From Leptolinea sp964404415 (lineage in GTDB: Bacteria; Chloroflexota; Anaerolineae; Anaerolineales; Anaerolineaceae), in NCBI GenBank assembly GCA_964404415.1, contig CAYOKC010000011.1:1-42020 (forward strand): a stretch of 42,020 nucleotides of DNA. The letters run 5' to 3'. This document shows, one piece after another, positions 31,886 to 38,975 of the stretch. Positions within the stretch are counted from its first letter, which is position 1. Every line of letters begins with the position of its first letter. The notes under the pieces are model-generated. The model was given only the letters and a program-made list of their open reading frames with translations. It had not been told where the DNA came from and ran no database searches. Both the position numbers and the translations under genes were made by a program.

Positions 31886-32926
31886 ATGATTCAACGCGTC
31901 TACTGGCCAACCGAAAACTGGCGCACCGCCAACCCGGAGGAAGCAGGGATGGATCCCGCCATTTTGAACGGGCTTGACCCGCTCGTCCGGTCACGGCACA
32001 AAAATATCAAGGGGATCGTCATCGTGCGCGGAGGGAACGTGGTGTACGAGAAGTACTATCACCGCAGCACCCCGGCGGACGTCCACAACGTGGCGTCGGT
32101 GACCAAGAGCGTTATCTCGGCGCTGGTGGGGATTGCCGTGGGTGACGGCTTGATCAAAAGCCTGGATCAGAAGGTGATGGACTTTTTCCCCGAATATGCC
32201 GGCTTGACCGGCGGCTGCCGGGGTGACGTCACCCTGCGCCACCTGCTCACGATGACCGCACCGTATTCCTTCCCTGACTGGCGCGAACCGATTACGAAGC
32301 TGCCCGGCCAGAAGGACTGGGTGAAGTTCGGGCTGGATATGCTGGGCAAAGGCGGCGGGATAGGGACGTTTAAATACAGCACGTCTGGCGCGCACCTGCT
32401 TTCAGCGGTGCTCACCCGGGTGTTGGGCAAGTCAGCGCGCGAGTATGCCAATGGACGGCTGTTCGGCCCCACCGGTATGCGCTTCATTCCGGATGATCCA
32501 AAGCAGGGATTCACGTTCTTCCACATTTTCAATCCCTTTGCGAAAGGGTGGCTGCACGACCCGGCGGGGAACACCACCGGCGGGCTGGGGCTGACACTCT
32601 CGACACTGGACATGGCGCGCTTCGGGTACCTGTACCTGAATGGCGGCCGCTGGGACGGACGTCAGGTGGTGCCCGAAGAATGGGTGAACGCGTCATGGCA
32701 GCCGGCGGTGAAGGCCATGGGCGAATTGCAGTACGGTTATCTGTGGTGGCTGGGGGAGGAAAGCGGCGTGCCGGTCAAGATGGCGATGGGTGACGGCGGG
32801 AACATGATCTGCTGTGTGCCGTCAATGGACCTGGTGGTCGCGGTGGCGGCAAAGATGGCCCGCAATAGCACCGACCGGGTGGAATTGCTGCGCCGGTGTA
32901 TTCTGCCGGCAGTGAGAGATAAGTAG
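31886..32926 (+). CDS. Serine beta-lactamase-family hydrolase (cytoplasmic type)
   Basis: A 346-residue serine hydrolase of the beta-lactamase/6-aminohexanoate-dimer hydrolase type. The nucleophile motif is S-V-T-K in VASVTKSVISALVG. A YSTSGAH box takes the place of Tyr-x-Asn. GGLGLTLSTLDMARFGYLYL and YGYLWWL are typical of the NylB/EstB-like branch. There is no signal peptide with this start. The ATG at 31886 has an excellent GGAGGA seven bases upstream, better than starts at 31814 or 31865. It lies downstream of the AraC gene on the same strand. Confidence 0.88.
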   Translation: MIQRVYWPTENWRTANPEEAGMDPAILNGLDPLVRSRHKNIKGIVIVRGGNVVYEKYYHRSTPADVHNVASVTKSVISALVGIAVGDGLIKSLDQKVMDFFPEYAGLTGGCRGDVTLRHLLTMTAPYSFPDWREPITKLPGQKDWVKFGLDMLGKGGGIGTFKYSTSGAHLLSAVLTRVLGKSAREYANGRLFGPTGMRFIPDDPKQGFTFFHIFNPFAKGWLHDPAGNTTGGLGLTLSTLDMARFGYLYLNGGRWDGRQVVPEEWVNASWQPAVKAMGELQYGYLWWLGEESGVPVKMAMGDGGNMICCVPSMDLVVAVAAKMARNSTDRVELLRRCILPAVRDK

Positions 32927-33247
32927 ATCGTTTGTAAGGTGGGTTGAACGCTCGATTATTGACCTGTCCACCGTGAGAAATCCCGAAGACATATATCCGC
33001 GTTCAACCCACCATGACACAATTTTGAAAAAATCATTTCCAAAAACAAAACACCAATCATCCGTAGGGGCGGGTTATTAACCCTCCTGAGCATGGTTGGG
33101 GATGTGGGCGCGTCCGGGGGTGTTGTTCCCGGTATGGCCTGAATCCCCCCTATCCCCCCTTCCGGACGGAAAAACGCCGTCCGCAAAGGGGGCAAAAAAA
33201 GGACGGGTATTCACAATTCACACATGCTTGTATCTACCCTGCCAGAT
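32927..33247. repeat. Intergenic region with palindromic repeats
   Basis: No gene is seen. A 75-bp inverted repeat lies at 32938-33012 with arms GGTGGGTTGAACGC and GCGTTCAACCCACC (perfect 14-bp arms). A degenerate GTAGGGGCGGG element covers 33062-33140. A GC-rich hairpin (CCCCCTT-NN-GGACGG paired with CCGTCC-NN-AAAGGGGG) lies at about 33156-33196 and is followed by AAAAAAA. Confidence 0.7.
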
Positions 33248-34342
33248 TCAATCCTTTACCAACCGCGGCAGCAGGTTCTCGATCTCGATCAACGCCTTAA
33301 AGCTCTCGGTCATGCGTGTGGTTGACCCGAAATTCAGGATGATATGCGTATCATTGGCGGGGTCATAAAACATGTGGGTCGACAGGATCCCGATGTGCCC
33401 TTTGACTCTGGGAAGCCCCCGCAGTAGGAAGAAAAAGTCGCCAAACCGGATCTCCATCATTCCCAGGCCGTAGTAGATCCCGGGGTTGAACTTGTTGGGG
33501 CACACATCCATCTCCCGCAGCACAGCCGCGTCGATCAGTCTATTTTCCCGCAGAGCAATGTCAAATTTCAGCAGATCATCCGGCGTGGTGACGATCCCGC
33601 CGCCGGCCCAGTCACAGCTCAGGCTTTCAAATCGGCTGACCTCCAGCCGGTCAAACCAGATCGGTTCGATCCGGCGGTCATTGCCATTCAACGGCCGGTT
33701 GAAAAACATCAGGTATGTATCCATCATCTGGAGAGGGCGGAAGAATTCGTCCTCCAGATTCTGCCCGAACGGTTTGCCCGTCACCGCTTCAATGAGCATC
33801 CCGAGAAGGATGTATCCGGCATCCGAGTAGTTGTATTTTTCTCCGGGCGCGGCAACAGCCTGCTGGCGTTCACGCGTAAAATCGATCAGCATCTGCGGGG
33901 TCCAATGCGTATCGGGGTGTTCGATCACATCTTTGAGCATCGTCGGCCCGTACAGCGTTTTGCCTTCAAAGTAATCGGCAATGCCTGAGGTGTGGCCCAG
34001 CAGATGCCGTATGGTGACATCCTTCTGGTGGTCAACTTTGCGGTACACAAACAGGTTGTCCAGTGCTCCGGCGGGGAGGTATGAATAGACGGGATCGTCA
34101 ATGGAGAAATTGCCGCGGGCGGACAGCATCTGCACCAGAACGGCAGTAAACACCTTGCCGATGCTGGCAATATGGTACGGCGCGTCACCGCGATTCGCGG
34201 GGTACGTGTAGTCCAATCCGGATGACGGCGAATAGACCCGCACCAGCGTGCTCCGGCTGGGGTTTTTCTGGTGCAGTTTCGCGAAATAGCTGTCCAGGTG
34301 GTCCGTCACCTGCTTTTTAGTGAGGGGTTTGGTAAAATTCAT
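33248..34342 (-). CDS. Serine beta-lactamase-family hydrolase
   Basis: A 364-residue serine hydrolase. The S-x-x-K motif is S-I-G-K in IASIGKVFTAVLVQ. Further boxes are LLGHTSGIADYFEG, YNYSDAGYILLG (Tyr-Ser-Asp as the second element) and a C-terminal VKGHIGILSTHMFY in place of the K-T-G triad (HIG). No export signal is evident. AAGGA lies 7 bp before the ATG. It is divergent from the PadR gene, and a strong palindrome between the two suggests PadR control. Confidence 0.87.
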   Translation of the reverse strand: MNFTKPLTKKQVTDHLDSYFAKLHQKNPSRSTLVRVYSPSSGLDYTYPANRGDAPYHIASIGKVFTAVLVQMLSARGNFSIDDPVYSYLPAGALDNLFVYRKVDHQKDVTIRHLLGHTSGIADYFEGKTLYGPTMLKDVIEHPDTHWTPQMLIDFTRERQQAVAAPGEKYNYSDAGYILLGMLIEAVTGKPFGQNLEDEFFRPLQMMDTYLMFFNRPLNGNDRRIEPIWFDRLEVSRFESLSCDWAGGGIVTTPDDLLKFDIALRENRLIDAAVLREMDVCPNKFNPGIYYGLGMMEIRFGDFFFLLRGLPRVKGHIGILSTHMFYDPANDTHIILNFGSTTRMTESFKALIEIENLLPRLVKD

Positions 34343-34358
34343 TTGATAATCCTTGGTA

Positions 34359-34393
34359 TATTAGGTATATAACTAATAGATATATACCTAATA
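34359..34393. promoter_or_regulatory. 13-9-13 perfect inverted repeat between hydrolase and PadR genes
   Basis: TATTAGGTATATA (34359-34371) and TATATACCTAATA (34381-34393) are exact complements with a nine-base spacer. The spacer holds a further half-site, so CTAATAG occurs twice in direct order (34373-34379 and 34388-34394). The site lies 17-51 bp before the hydrolase start and is the likely PadR operator for both divergent genes. Confidence 0.7.
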
Positions 34394-34433
34394 GTAATCA
34401 AGTCATCCTGTTTTGTCAATAGATTGGACGCTT

Positions 34434-34976
34434 ATGGAAAATGTGATCCTCGGTTTGCTTATTGTTCAAAGCCTCACCCTGTATGAGATCAACCAGGCGT
34501 TCAAACAGGGGATATCCATGTTTTACAGCGCGAGCTACGGCAGCATTCAGACGGCATTAAAGAGCCTGCTTGCCCGGGGTTGTATTGTGTTTGAAGAACG
34601 GGTGGAAGGCGGGCGGAATAAAAAGGTGTACAGCGTCACCCTGGCCGGGAAGGAGGCCTTTTTCTCCTGGATGGTGGCAGAAACTCCTCTCAATAAGCTG
34701 GAAGTGACCGGCTTATCGAAGGTCTACTTTCTGGGTTTGATACCGGAAATGGAGACCCGCAGGGCGATCGTAAGCGAGATAGTGCAGAAGATCACGATGA
34801 TGGAGACCGTGCTGGCTGATCTGGATACAGAGATCAGAGGGTACCCCATCCCGGGGGAGTTAAAAGACGTGGTCCATTACTCGCGCAAGACGCTGGATTA
34901 CGGCCGCGGCGCACATGCTTTTGCCCGAATCTGGTTTGAAGAGCTTCTAGAGAAGATAGACAGGCCGGGGGATTGA
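34434..34976 (+). CDS. PadR-family transcriptional regulator
   Basis: A 180-residue PadR regulator. The winged-helix domain (about 1-80) shows MENVILGLLIVQSLTLYEIN, the recognition segment ISMFYSASYGSIQTALKSLLARG and the wing GGRNKKVYSVTLAGKEAF. The C-terminal half (about 90-178) is the long helical Vir_act_alpha_C-type dimerisation domain. The ATG at 34434 matches the usual PadR start and is preferred to a TTG at 34413. It should repress itself and the divergent hydrolase gene through the palindrome at 34359-34393. Confidence 0.9.
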   Translation: MENVILGLLIVQSLTLYEINQAFKQGISMFYSASYGSIQTALKSLLARGCIVFEERVEGGRNKKVYSVTLAGKEAFFSWMVAETPLNKLEVTGLSKVYFLGLIPEMETRRAIVSEIVQKITMMETVLADLDTEIRGYPIPGELKDVVHYSRKTLDYGRGAHAFARIWFEELLEKIDRPGD

Positions 34977-35366
34977 CCGGCAGTCTCAGCCTTCGGGTGA
35001 AATGTAGGTTGGACAAACCGCCGTATGGCCGGTTTTCCATCCATACTACTGTATTTAGCCAATCTGATAGCGGCGGATTGCCCAACAGGGCAAACCCAAC
35101 CAGAAAACAAATCCATTAATTTGAAGCGCGCATTTCCAGCCCGTGTTGGACGAAACGCGGTATCGGGAAGGGATCAGCACGTGCGATGCCGGATGTCAAT
35201 ACCTGGGCGTTTCGTACAACCTACGAATTACTTCAAAAGTCTGGTTATCACTTGAACCATTTCCCGTGGTTTGCTATTATCGAGTCAGCTTCCATCTCCG
35301 TCCCGGCCGATTTACCTTCCTGATCATAAGATGTGAAGCGTTGACCGGGCAGGCCATGGAGGCGGT
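34977..35366. repeat. Intergenic region with 221-bp composite repeat, copy 1
   Basis: No gene is seen. A composite element spans 35004-35224. Its first part is an inverted repeat (GTAGGTTGGACAAACCGCC at 35004-35022, GGCGGATTGCCCAAC at 35072-35086). A 58-bp linker follows, then a 76-bp inverted repeat (GTTGGACGAAACGC at 35145-35158, GCGTTTCGTACAAC at 35207-35220). The outer ends are GTAGGTTG and CAACCTAC. Copy 2 has the same length at 36765-36985. Confidence 0.85.
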
Positions 35367-36758
35367 ATGGACAGGCGGGATGGACGTTCCTCGATATGGA
35401 TAATTCTTCTGATCACCGGACTGGTGTTCAGTTGTAACCTGCCGGGAGTTGAATTCACAGATGAGGCAGGGGATCTGCGGAAAACGGTGGAAGTATTAAG
35501 TTCCGCGGTGGCCGGTAAAGATACACCATCTGCTCCACCCACTATGCCTGCGGCGAAGGCTGCTGCCACAGAACCCGCGCCGCCGCCCACTGAAGCACCG
35601 GAAGTTCCACCCACGCCCATTCCCCATAACCTGGTTCCGGCCCAACCCGGCTGGGTGGCGCGCTGGTTCACCGATACCGATTCCAGCCGCACGTCAACGG
35701 AAAACCGCGCGCCGGGCGGTGACGCCTTCAGTAAGAACATCTATGAACGCCCGTTCACGGCGAATGACATGCAATTCCGCCCGGATCTGGATATACAGAA
35801 GGCGGAAGTATCTTCAGACACAAATTTCATTTATGTCACCATCTACTTGAAGGGACTTAACCCGCAAACCTCCGCGTTGACAGGCCTCTACGGGGTGGAG
35901 CTGGATACCGATTATGACGGGCGCGGCAACTACCTGATCCTGGTGACAGACCCGGCGGGCACGGAATGGCGCATGGAAAACGTCAACGCGTATGCCGATT
36001 CGGGGCGCAAGGTGGGCGGTTCACGCCCGATGAATGCCGACGCGCCCACCGGCTACACAGGGTATGACCAGACCATCTTTTCACTCACCAATCTGACTGA
36101 CCCTGACGCGGCGTGGGGAAGGGTGTCACCCAAAGGCGGTTCAATTGTGGATGTGGCGTTCAAACGCGCGTTGATCGGCGGGAAGACTTCATTCCTGTGG
36201 AGTGTGTGGGCGGATGACGGGGTGAAAGACCCGGCTAAATTTGACTATAACGACCACTTCACCCAGGCGGATGCCGGATCGCCGTACAAAGACGCCAATT
36301 ACCCGCTGAAATACCTCGCGCTGGTGGACAGCACCTGCCGTGAAATATTCAACTTCACCCCCACCGGTGACATCCCCGGCATGTGCGTACCGCCGCCCAC
36401 CGCCACCCCCATCCCTCCCACCGGCACACCCGTCCCTCCACCGCCTCCGGAGCCGGGGCGCATCACCGGGCTGGTGTTCGCCGATAACAATAACAACGGA
36501 ACCCGTGACGCGAGTGACAACCCCGCGTGCCCGGGAAGTATATCCATCTGGTACCATGAGGGCGCGTGCGGCGGCGTGGCGATTATTTCCCCCGTCAGTC
36601 TGAGCGGCGGCTGCACGTTCTCGGTGGGCAACCTGCCAGCCGGAACGTACTGCGTTTCATCCACCGGTTATCAGTTGACCACGCCGCGCGAAGTGACGGT
36701 CAACGTGCCGGCGGGCGGGGCGGCCAGCGCGTCATTCGGGATCTATGTGATCCCGTAG
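35367..36758 (+). CDS. Lipoprotein with Pro/Thr-rich stalks and SdrD_B-like domain
   Basis: A 463-residue probable lipoprotein. The signal peptide ends in a lipobox-like VFSC (Cys23). A Pro/Ala/Thr stalk (about 50-85) leads to a beta-sandwich-like domain (about 125-330; LDTDYDGRGNYLILVTDP, SKTSF-type strands). A second Pro-rich linker (about 335-363) precedes a C-terminal SdrD_B/Cna-B-like domain (about 366-463, GLVFADNNNNGTRDASDNP). It probably stands on the outer cell surface. It lies between two 221-bp composite repeats, and its last codons are duplicated downstream of the AbiE module. Confidence 0.82.
   Translation: MDRRDGRSSIWIILLITGLVFSCNLPGVEFTDEAGDLRKTVEVLSSAVAGKDTPSAPPTMPAAKAAATEPAPPPTEAPEVPPTPIPHNLVPAQPGWVARWFTDTDSSRTSTENRAPGGDAFSKNIYERPFTANDMQFRPDLDIQKAEVSSDTNFIYVTIYLKGLNPQTSALTGLYGVELDTDYDGRGNYLILVTDPAGTEWRMENVNAYADSGRKVGGSRPMNADAPTGYTGYDQTIFSLTNLTDPDAAWGRVSPKGGSIVDVAFKRALIGGKTSFLWSVWADDGVKDPAKFDYNDHFTQADAGSPYKDANYPLKYLALVDSTCREIFNFTPTGDIPGMCVPPPTATPIPPTGTPVPPPPPEPGRITGLVFADNNNNGTRDASDNPACPGSISIWYHEGACGGVAIISPVSLSGGCTFSVGNLPAGTYCVSSTGYQLTTPREVTVNVPAGGAASASFGIYVIP
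36675..36757 (+). repeat. Left copy of a duplicated gene tail
   Basis: The last 83 bp of the lipoprotein coding region before the final base of its stop codon. A counterpart lies at 38565-38623: the first 24 bp match with three or four changes, 24 bp are missing, and the last 33 bp (36725-36757 and 38591-38623) are identical. Confidence 0.9.
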
Positions 36759-36764
36759 TCAAAT

Positions 36765-36985
36765 GTAGGTTGGGCAAACCGCCTCCAGCAGAAATCCAAG
36801 TTGAATCGAATTTATTAAATGGATATAGAGTGGCGGTTTGTCCAACCGGCAAAGCCCAAACAGGGCGCGGCCAAGTAGAATGGATACGTTCTAATTCCGG
36901 CCCATGTTGGACGAAACGCACTTCTATGAGATTGGTATTCCGCGAGAATGGCCAGATCAATAATCGCGCGTTTCGTCCAACCTAC
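36765..36985. repeat. 221-bp composite repeat, copy 2
   Basis: Same structure and exact length as 35004-35224. Inverted repeat one is GTAGGTTGGGCAAACCGCC (36765-36783) with GGCGGTTTGTCCAAC (36832-36846). Inverted repeat two is GTTGGACGAAACGC (36906-36919) with GCGTTTCGTCCAAC (36968-36981). It begins 7 bp after the lipoprotein stop. Its right half is very similar to 38781-38933. Confidence 0.85.
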
Positions 36986-37039
36986 GGTAATCAGATTGCG
37001 ATTGATACCAGATCGCATACGGCTTTAAAAAACTCCTGC

Positions 37040-37096
37040 TTGAAAAAACGTCGCTCATATAGGATAATAGATAATAAATGTCTATTATCCTATATG
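37040..37096 (+). promoter_or_regulatory. AbiE promoter and 16-9-16 operator over the start codon
   Basis: TTGAAA (37040-37045), 17 bp, GATAAT (37063-37068). A perfect inverted repeat has arms CATATAGGATAATAGA (37056-37071) and TCTATTATCCTATATG (37081-37096) with a nine-base spacer. It covers the -10 box, and its right arm ends in the antitoxin ATG. AbiEi antitoxins are known to repress their own operon by binding inverted repeats. Confidence 0.75.
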
Positions 37097-37750
37097 AAAC
37101 AAATTGATCTCTCCATTTTTGATCCCATTCCTTATTTCACCACAGAAGCTGTGAGGCAATTGGTGGATGAGGAAAAGTTGGCTGACGGGACAATCGAAAC
37201 AAACCTTTACCGGTGGGTAAGGACGGGGCGGGTCATCCGGTTGAAAAAAGGTATGTACATGACGCGCCGGTTCTATGAACAGTACCGTTCAAATGAATCG
37301 TTCTCACCGATGGTGAGCGCGATCCTGATCCCGCAATCTTACCTGTCACTGGAATATATTCTCCAGCGGCATGGTGTCTTAACCGAAGTGACCTTCCCGG
37401 TGACTTCTATCACCATAAAACAAAACCGGGTGATAGAGAACGCGACAGGAACGTATTCCTACCGCAATATCAAGAACGATCTATATGCCGGATTCTCTAT
37501 TTCAGAGTATATGGGTATTCGGATAGCGCGTGCCAGCCTGGGAAAAGCACTGTTTGATTTTCTATATCTTCGTCCTATCCTGTTGAAGGGACTGTTAAAA
37601 AACCGGAATCTGGCAGAAGAACTACGGCTTGACCTGAGTGAAGTCCCGGATGAGGACCGGGAGGTTTTCAGGCAATATGTTGAAGACAGCCGCAGCCCTA
37701 AAATGGAACGCGTATACAGCAATCTGAGGAGAACAACATGGCGACATTGA
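37094..37750 (+). CDS. AbiEi-type antitoxin/transcriptional repressor
   Basis: A 218-residue protein of the AbiEi antitoxin family. The N-terminal winged helix (about 12-70) reads YFTTEAVRQLVDEEKLADG, then LYRWVRTGRVIRLKKGMYM. The C-terminal part contains SYLSLEYILQRHGVLTE and the ISEYMGIRIARASLGKALFDFLYLRP block typical of the AbiEi_4-like domain. A longer open frame extends back to 36566, but the ATG at 37094 fits the family start and the promoter. It overlaps the toxin gene by 13 bp. It should bind DNA at the palindrome over its start codon and counteract the AbiEii toxin. Confidence 0.88.
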   Translation: MKQIDLSIFDPIPYFTTEAVRQLVDEEKLADGTIETNLYRWVRTGRVIRLKKGMYMTRRFYEQYRSNESFSPMVSAILIPQSYLSLEYILQRHGVLTEVTFPVTSITIKQNRVIENATGTYSYRNIKNDLYAGFSISEYMGIRIARASLGKALFDFLYLRPILLKGLLKNRNLAEELRLDLSEVPDEDREVFRQYVEDSRSPKMERVYSNLRRTTWRH

Positions 37751-38568
37751 TACAGTCAATGCAAAACATTCTTTCACAGAAAGATCCGTTTCTGGCCAAC
37801 GAAACAAAGCGGGTGATCCTTAAGGAAGTGCTGCAGGCTTATACTCTTGATTTTCTCTATAACCATCCGGTGTACCGGCGGTTGAATTTTTATGGCGGCA
37901 CCTGCCTCCACATTGTTTACGGGCTAAACCGGTTGTCAGAAGATATTGACCTGGACAACACTGCCGGGATTGATATGGAAAACCTGGAATCAGAACTGCT
38001 TGGATACTACAGGTCGAGTATCGGGTACGCCGGTGTAACGGCGAAAACCCAGATTGGTGAATGGGGTGTGTGGCGGATTACACTGAAATTCCCGATCTTA
38101 TATGAATTAGGACTGACGGCTTACGCCAATGAGCAACTACATCTCAAGGTGGAAGTAAGCCAGCACCGGCAGGTTTCAAAGATAAACAAAACCCCGGTTT
38201 TGGTTTACGGACGCAGCTTTATGGCCGGCCATTTTTCCCTGGAGACAATGATGTCTGGCAAGATTATCGCCTGCCTGGAGCGTAGTTTTCAGAAAGGGGA
38301 GGGGGCAAAGGTGAAAGGCCGTGACTTCTATGATCTTTTATGGTTCATGCAGAAGAACGTGCGGCCATTGGAAGAAAAACTGGCGAAAGACGGGCGGGAA
38401 TCGTATACGGTTGAATCAGCCATGAACCTGCTTGATGATAGAGTTCATGCTTTGTCGGCAGGTGATCTGGCGGTAGATCTGCTCCCGCTTTTTGAACAGC
38501 GGACATTCATCGAAGCCTGGTTGGAGAGTTTTCACGATAATTACCGGGCATACCGGAAAAATTATTGA
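37738..38568 (+). CDS. AbiEii/AbiGii-family nucleotidyltransferase toxin
   Basis: A 276-residue toxin with the DNA-polymerase-beta-like nucleotidyltransferase motif: YGGTCLHIVYGLNRLSEDID (GG at about 53-54, DxD at about 71-73). The later LKVEVS strand carries the third acidic residue, and FSLETMMSGKIIACLER and KGRDFYDLLWFM match the AbiEii pattern. Family members block growth, in some cases by modifying tRNA, and give phage resistance by abortive infection. It overlaps the antitoxin by 13 bp. Its stop codon lies inside the duplicated lipoprotein-gene tail at 38565, so the toxin reading frame ends exactly at a recombination junction. Confidence 0.9.
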   Translation: MATLIQSMQNILSQKDPFLANETKRVILKEVLQAYTLDFLYNHPVYRRLNFYGGTCLHIVYGLNRLSEDIDLDNTAGIDMENLESELLGYYRSSIGYAGVTAKTQIGEWGVWRITLKFPILYELGLTAYANEQLHLKVEVSQHRQVSKINKTPVLVYGRSFMAGHFSLETMMSGKIIACLERSFQKGEGAKVKGRDFYDLLWFMQKNVRPLEEKLAKDGRESYTVESAMNLLDDRVHALSAGDLAVDLLPLFEQRTFIEAWLESFHDNYRAYRKNY

Positions 38569-38623
38569 CCACACCGCTCGAGGTGACGTTCAGCGCGTCA
38601 TTCGGGATCTATGTGATCCCGTA
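38565..38623 (+). pseudogene. Remnant 3' end of a second SdrD_B-type lipoprotein gene
   Basis: Read in the matching frame this encodes LTTPLEVTFSASFGIYVIP and a TAA stop, against LTTPREVTVN...SASFGIYVIP and TAG in the intact gene at 36675-36758. The 24-bp difference keeps the frame, as expected for a diverged paralogue rather than random debris. The rest of the gene is absent; the AbiE module stands in its place. Confidence 0.8.
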
Positions 38624-38975
38624 AGATAGCAGGTTTGTCCAACAGGCAAGGCCGTCACAGGTTATATCTCTCAAATGTTGATGTATAGTTCCGGTAGGGG
38701 CAAAGCATCCGGTATGGGGCTAATCTTTGAAAAAATGATAATTTCCGGATGCTTTGCCCTTACGTGTCGCGGAGGAAAGCGGCGGTTTGCCCAACCGGCA
38801 ACGTCAAAACAGGGCACATCCGAAGAGAATGGATACGGTCAAATACAGCCCATGTTGGACGAAACGCACTCCTGTGAGATTGGTGTTCCGCGAGAATGGC
38901 CAGATCAATAATCGCGCGTTTCGTCCAACCTACGACGTATCGGATGCCAATAAGCAACTATAATAACCGCCGGCT
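38569..38975. repeat. Gene-free region with hairpin element and partial composite repeat, copy 3
   Basis: After the gene remnant, a fragment GGTTTGTCCAACAGGCAA lies at about 38632-38649. A 70-bp hairpin element spans 38694-38763 with arms GTAGGGGCAAAGCATCCGG and CCGGATGCTTTGCCCTTAC. The right part of the 221-bp composite follows: GGCGGTTTGCCCAAC (38781-38795), a 58-bp linker and the 76-bp inverted repeat 38854-38929, ending CCTAC at 38933. The left part of this copy is missing or replaced. TATAAT at 38959-38964 may serve the next gene. Confidence 0.8.

Noticed and set aside
36566..37093. An in-frame 5' extension of the AbiEi reading frame.
   Set aside because: It overlaps the end of the lipoprotein gene and the composite repeat; family similarity and the promoter place the start at 37094.
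35004..38933. Insertion sequence remnants at the 221-bp repeats.
   Set aside because: No transposase coding sequence or fragment is present, and the elements are built entirely of inverted repeats and a short linker, so they are listed as repeats only.
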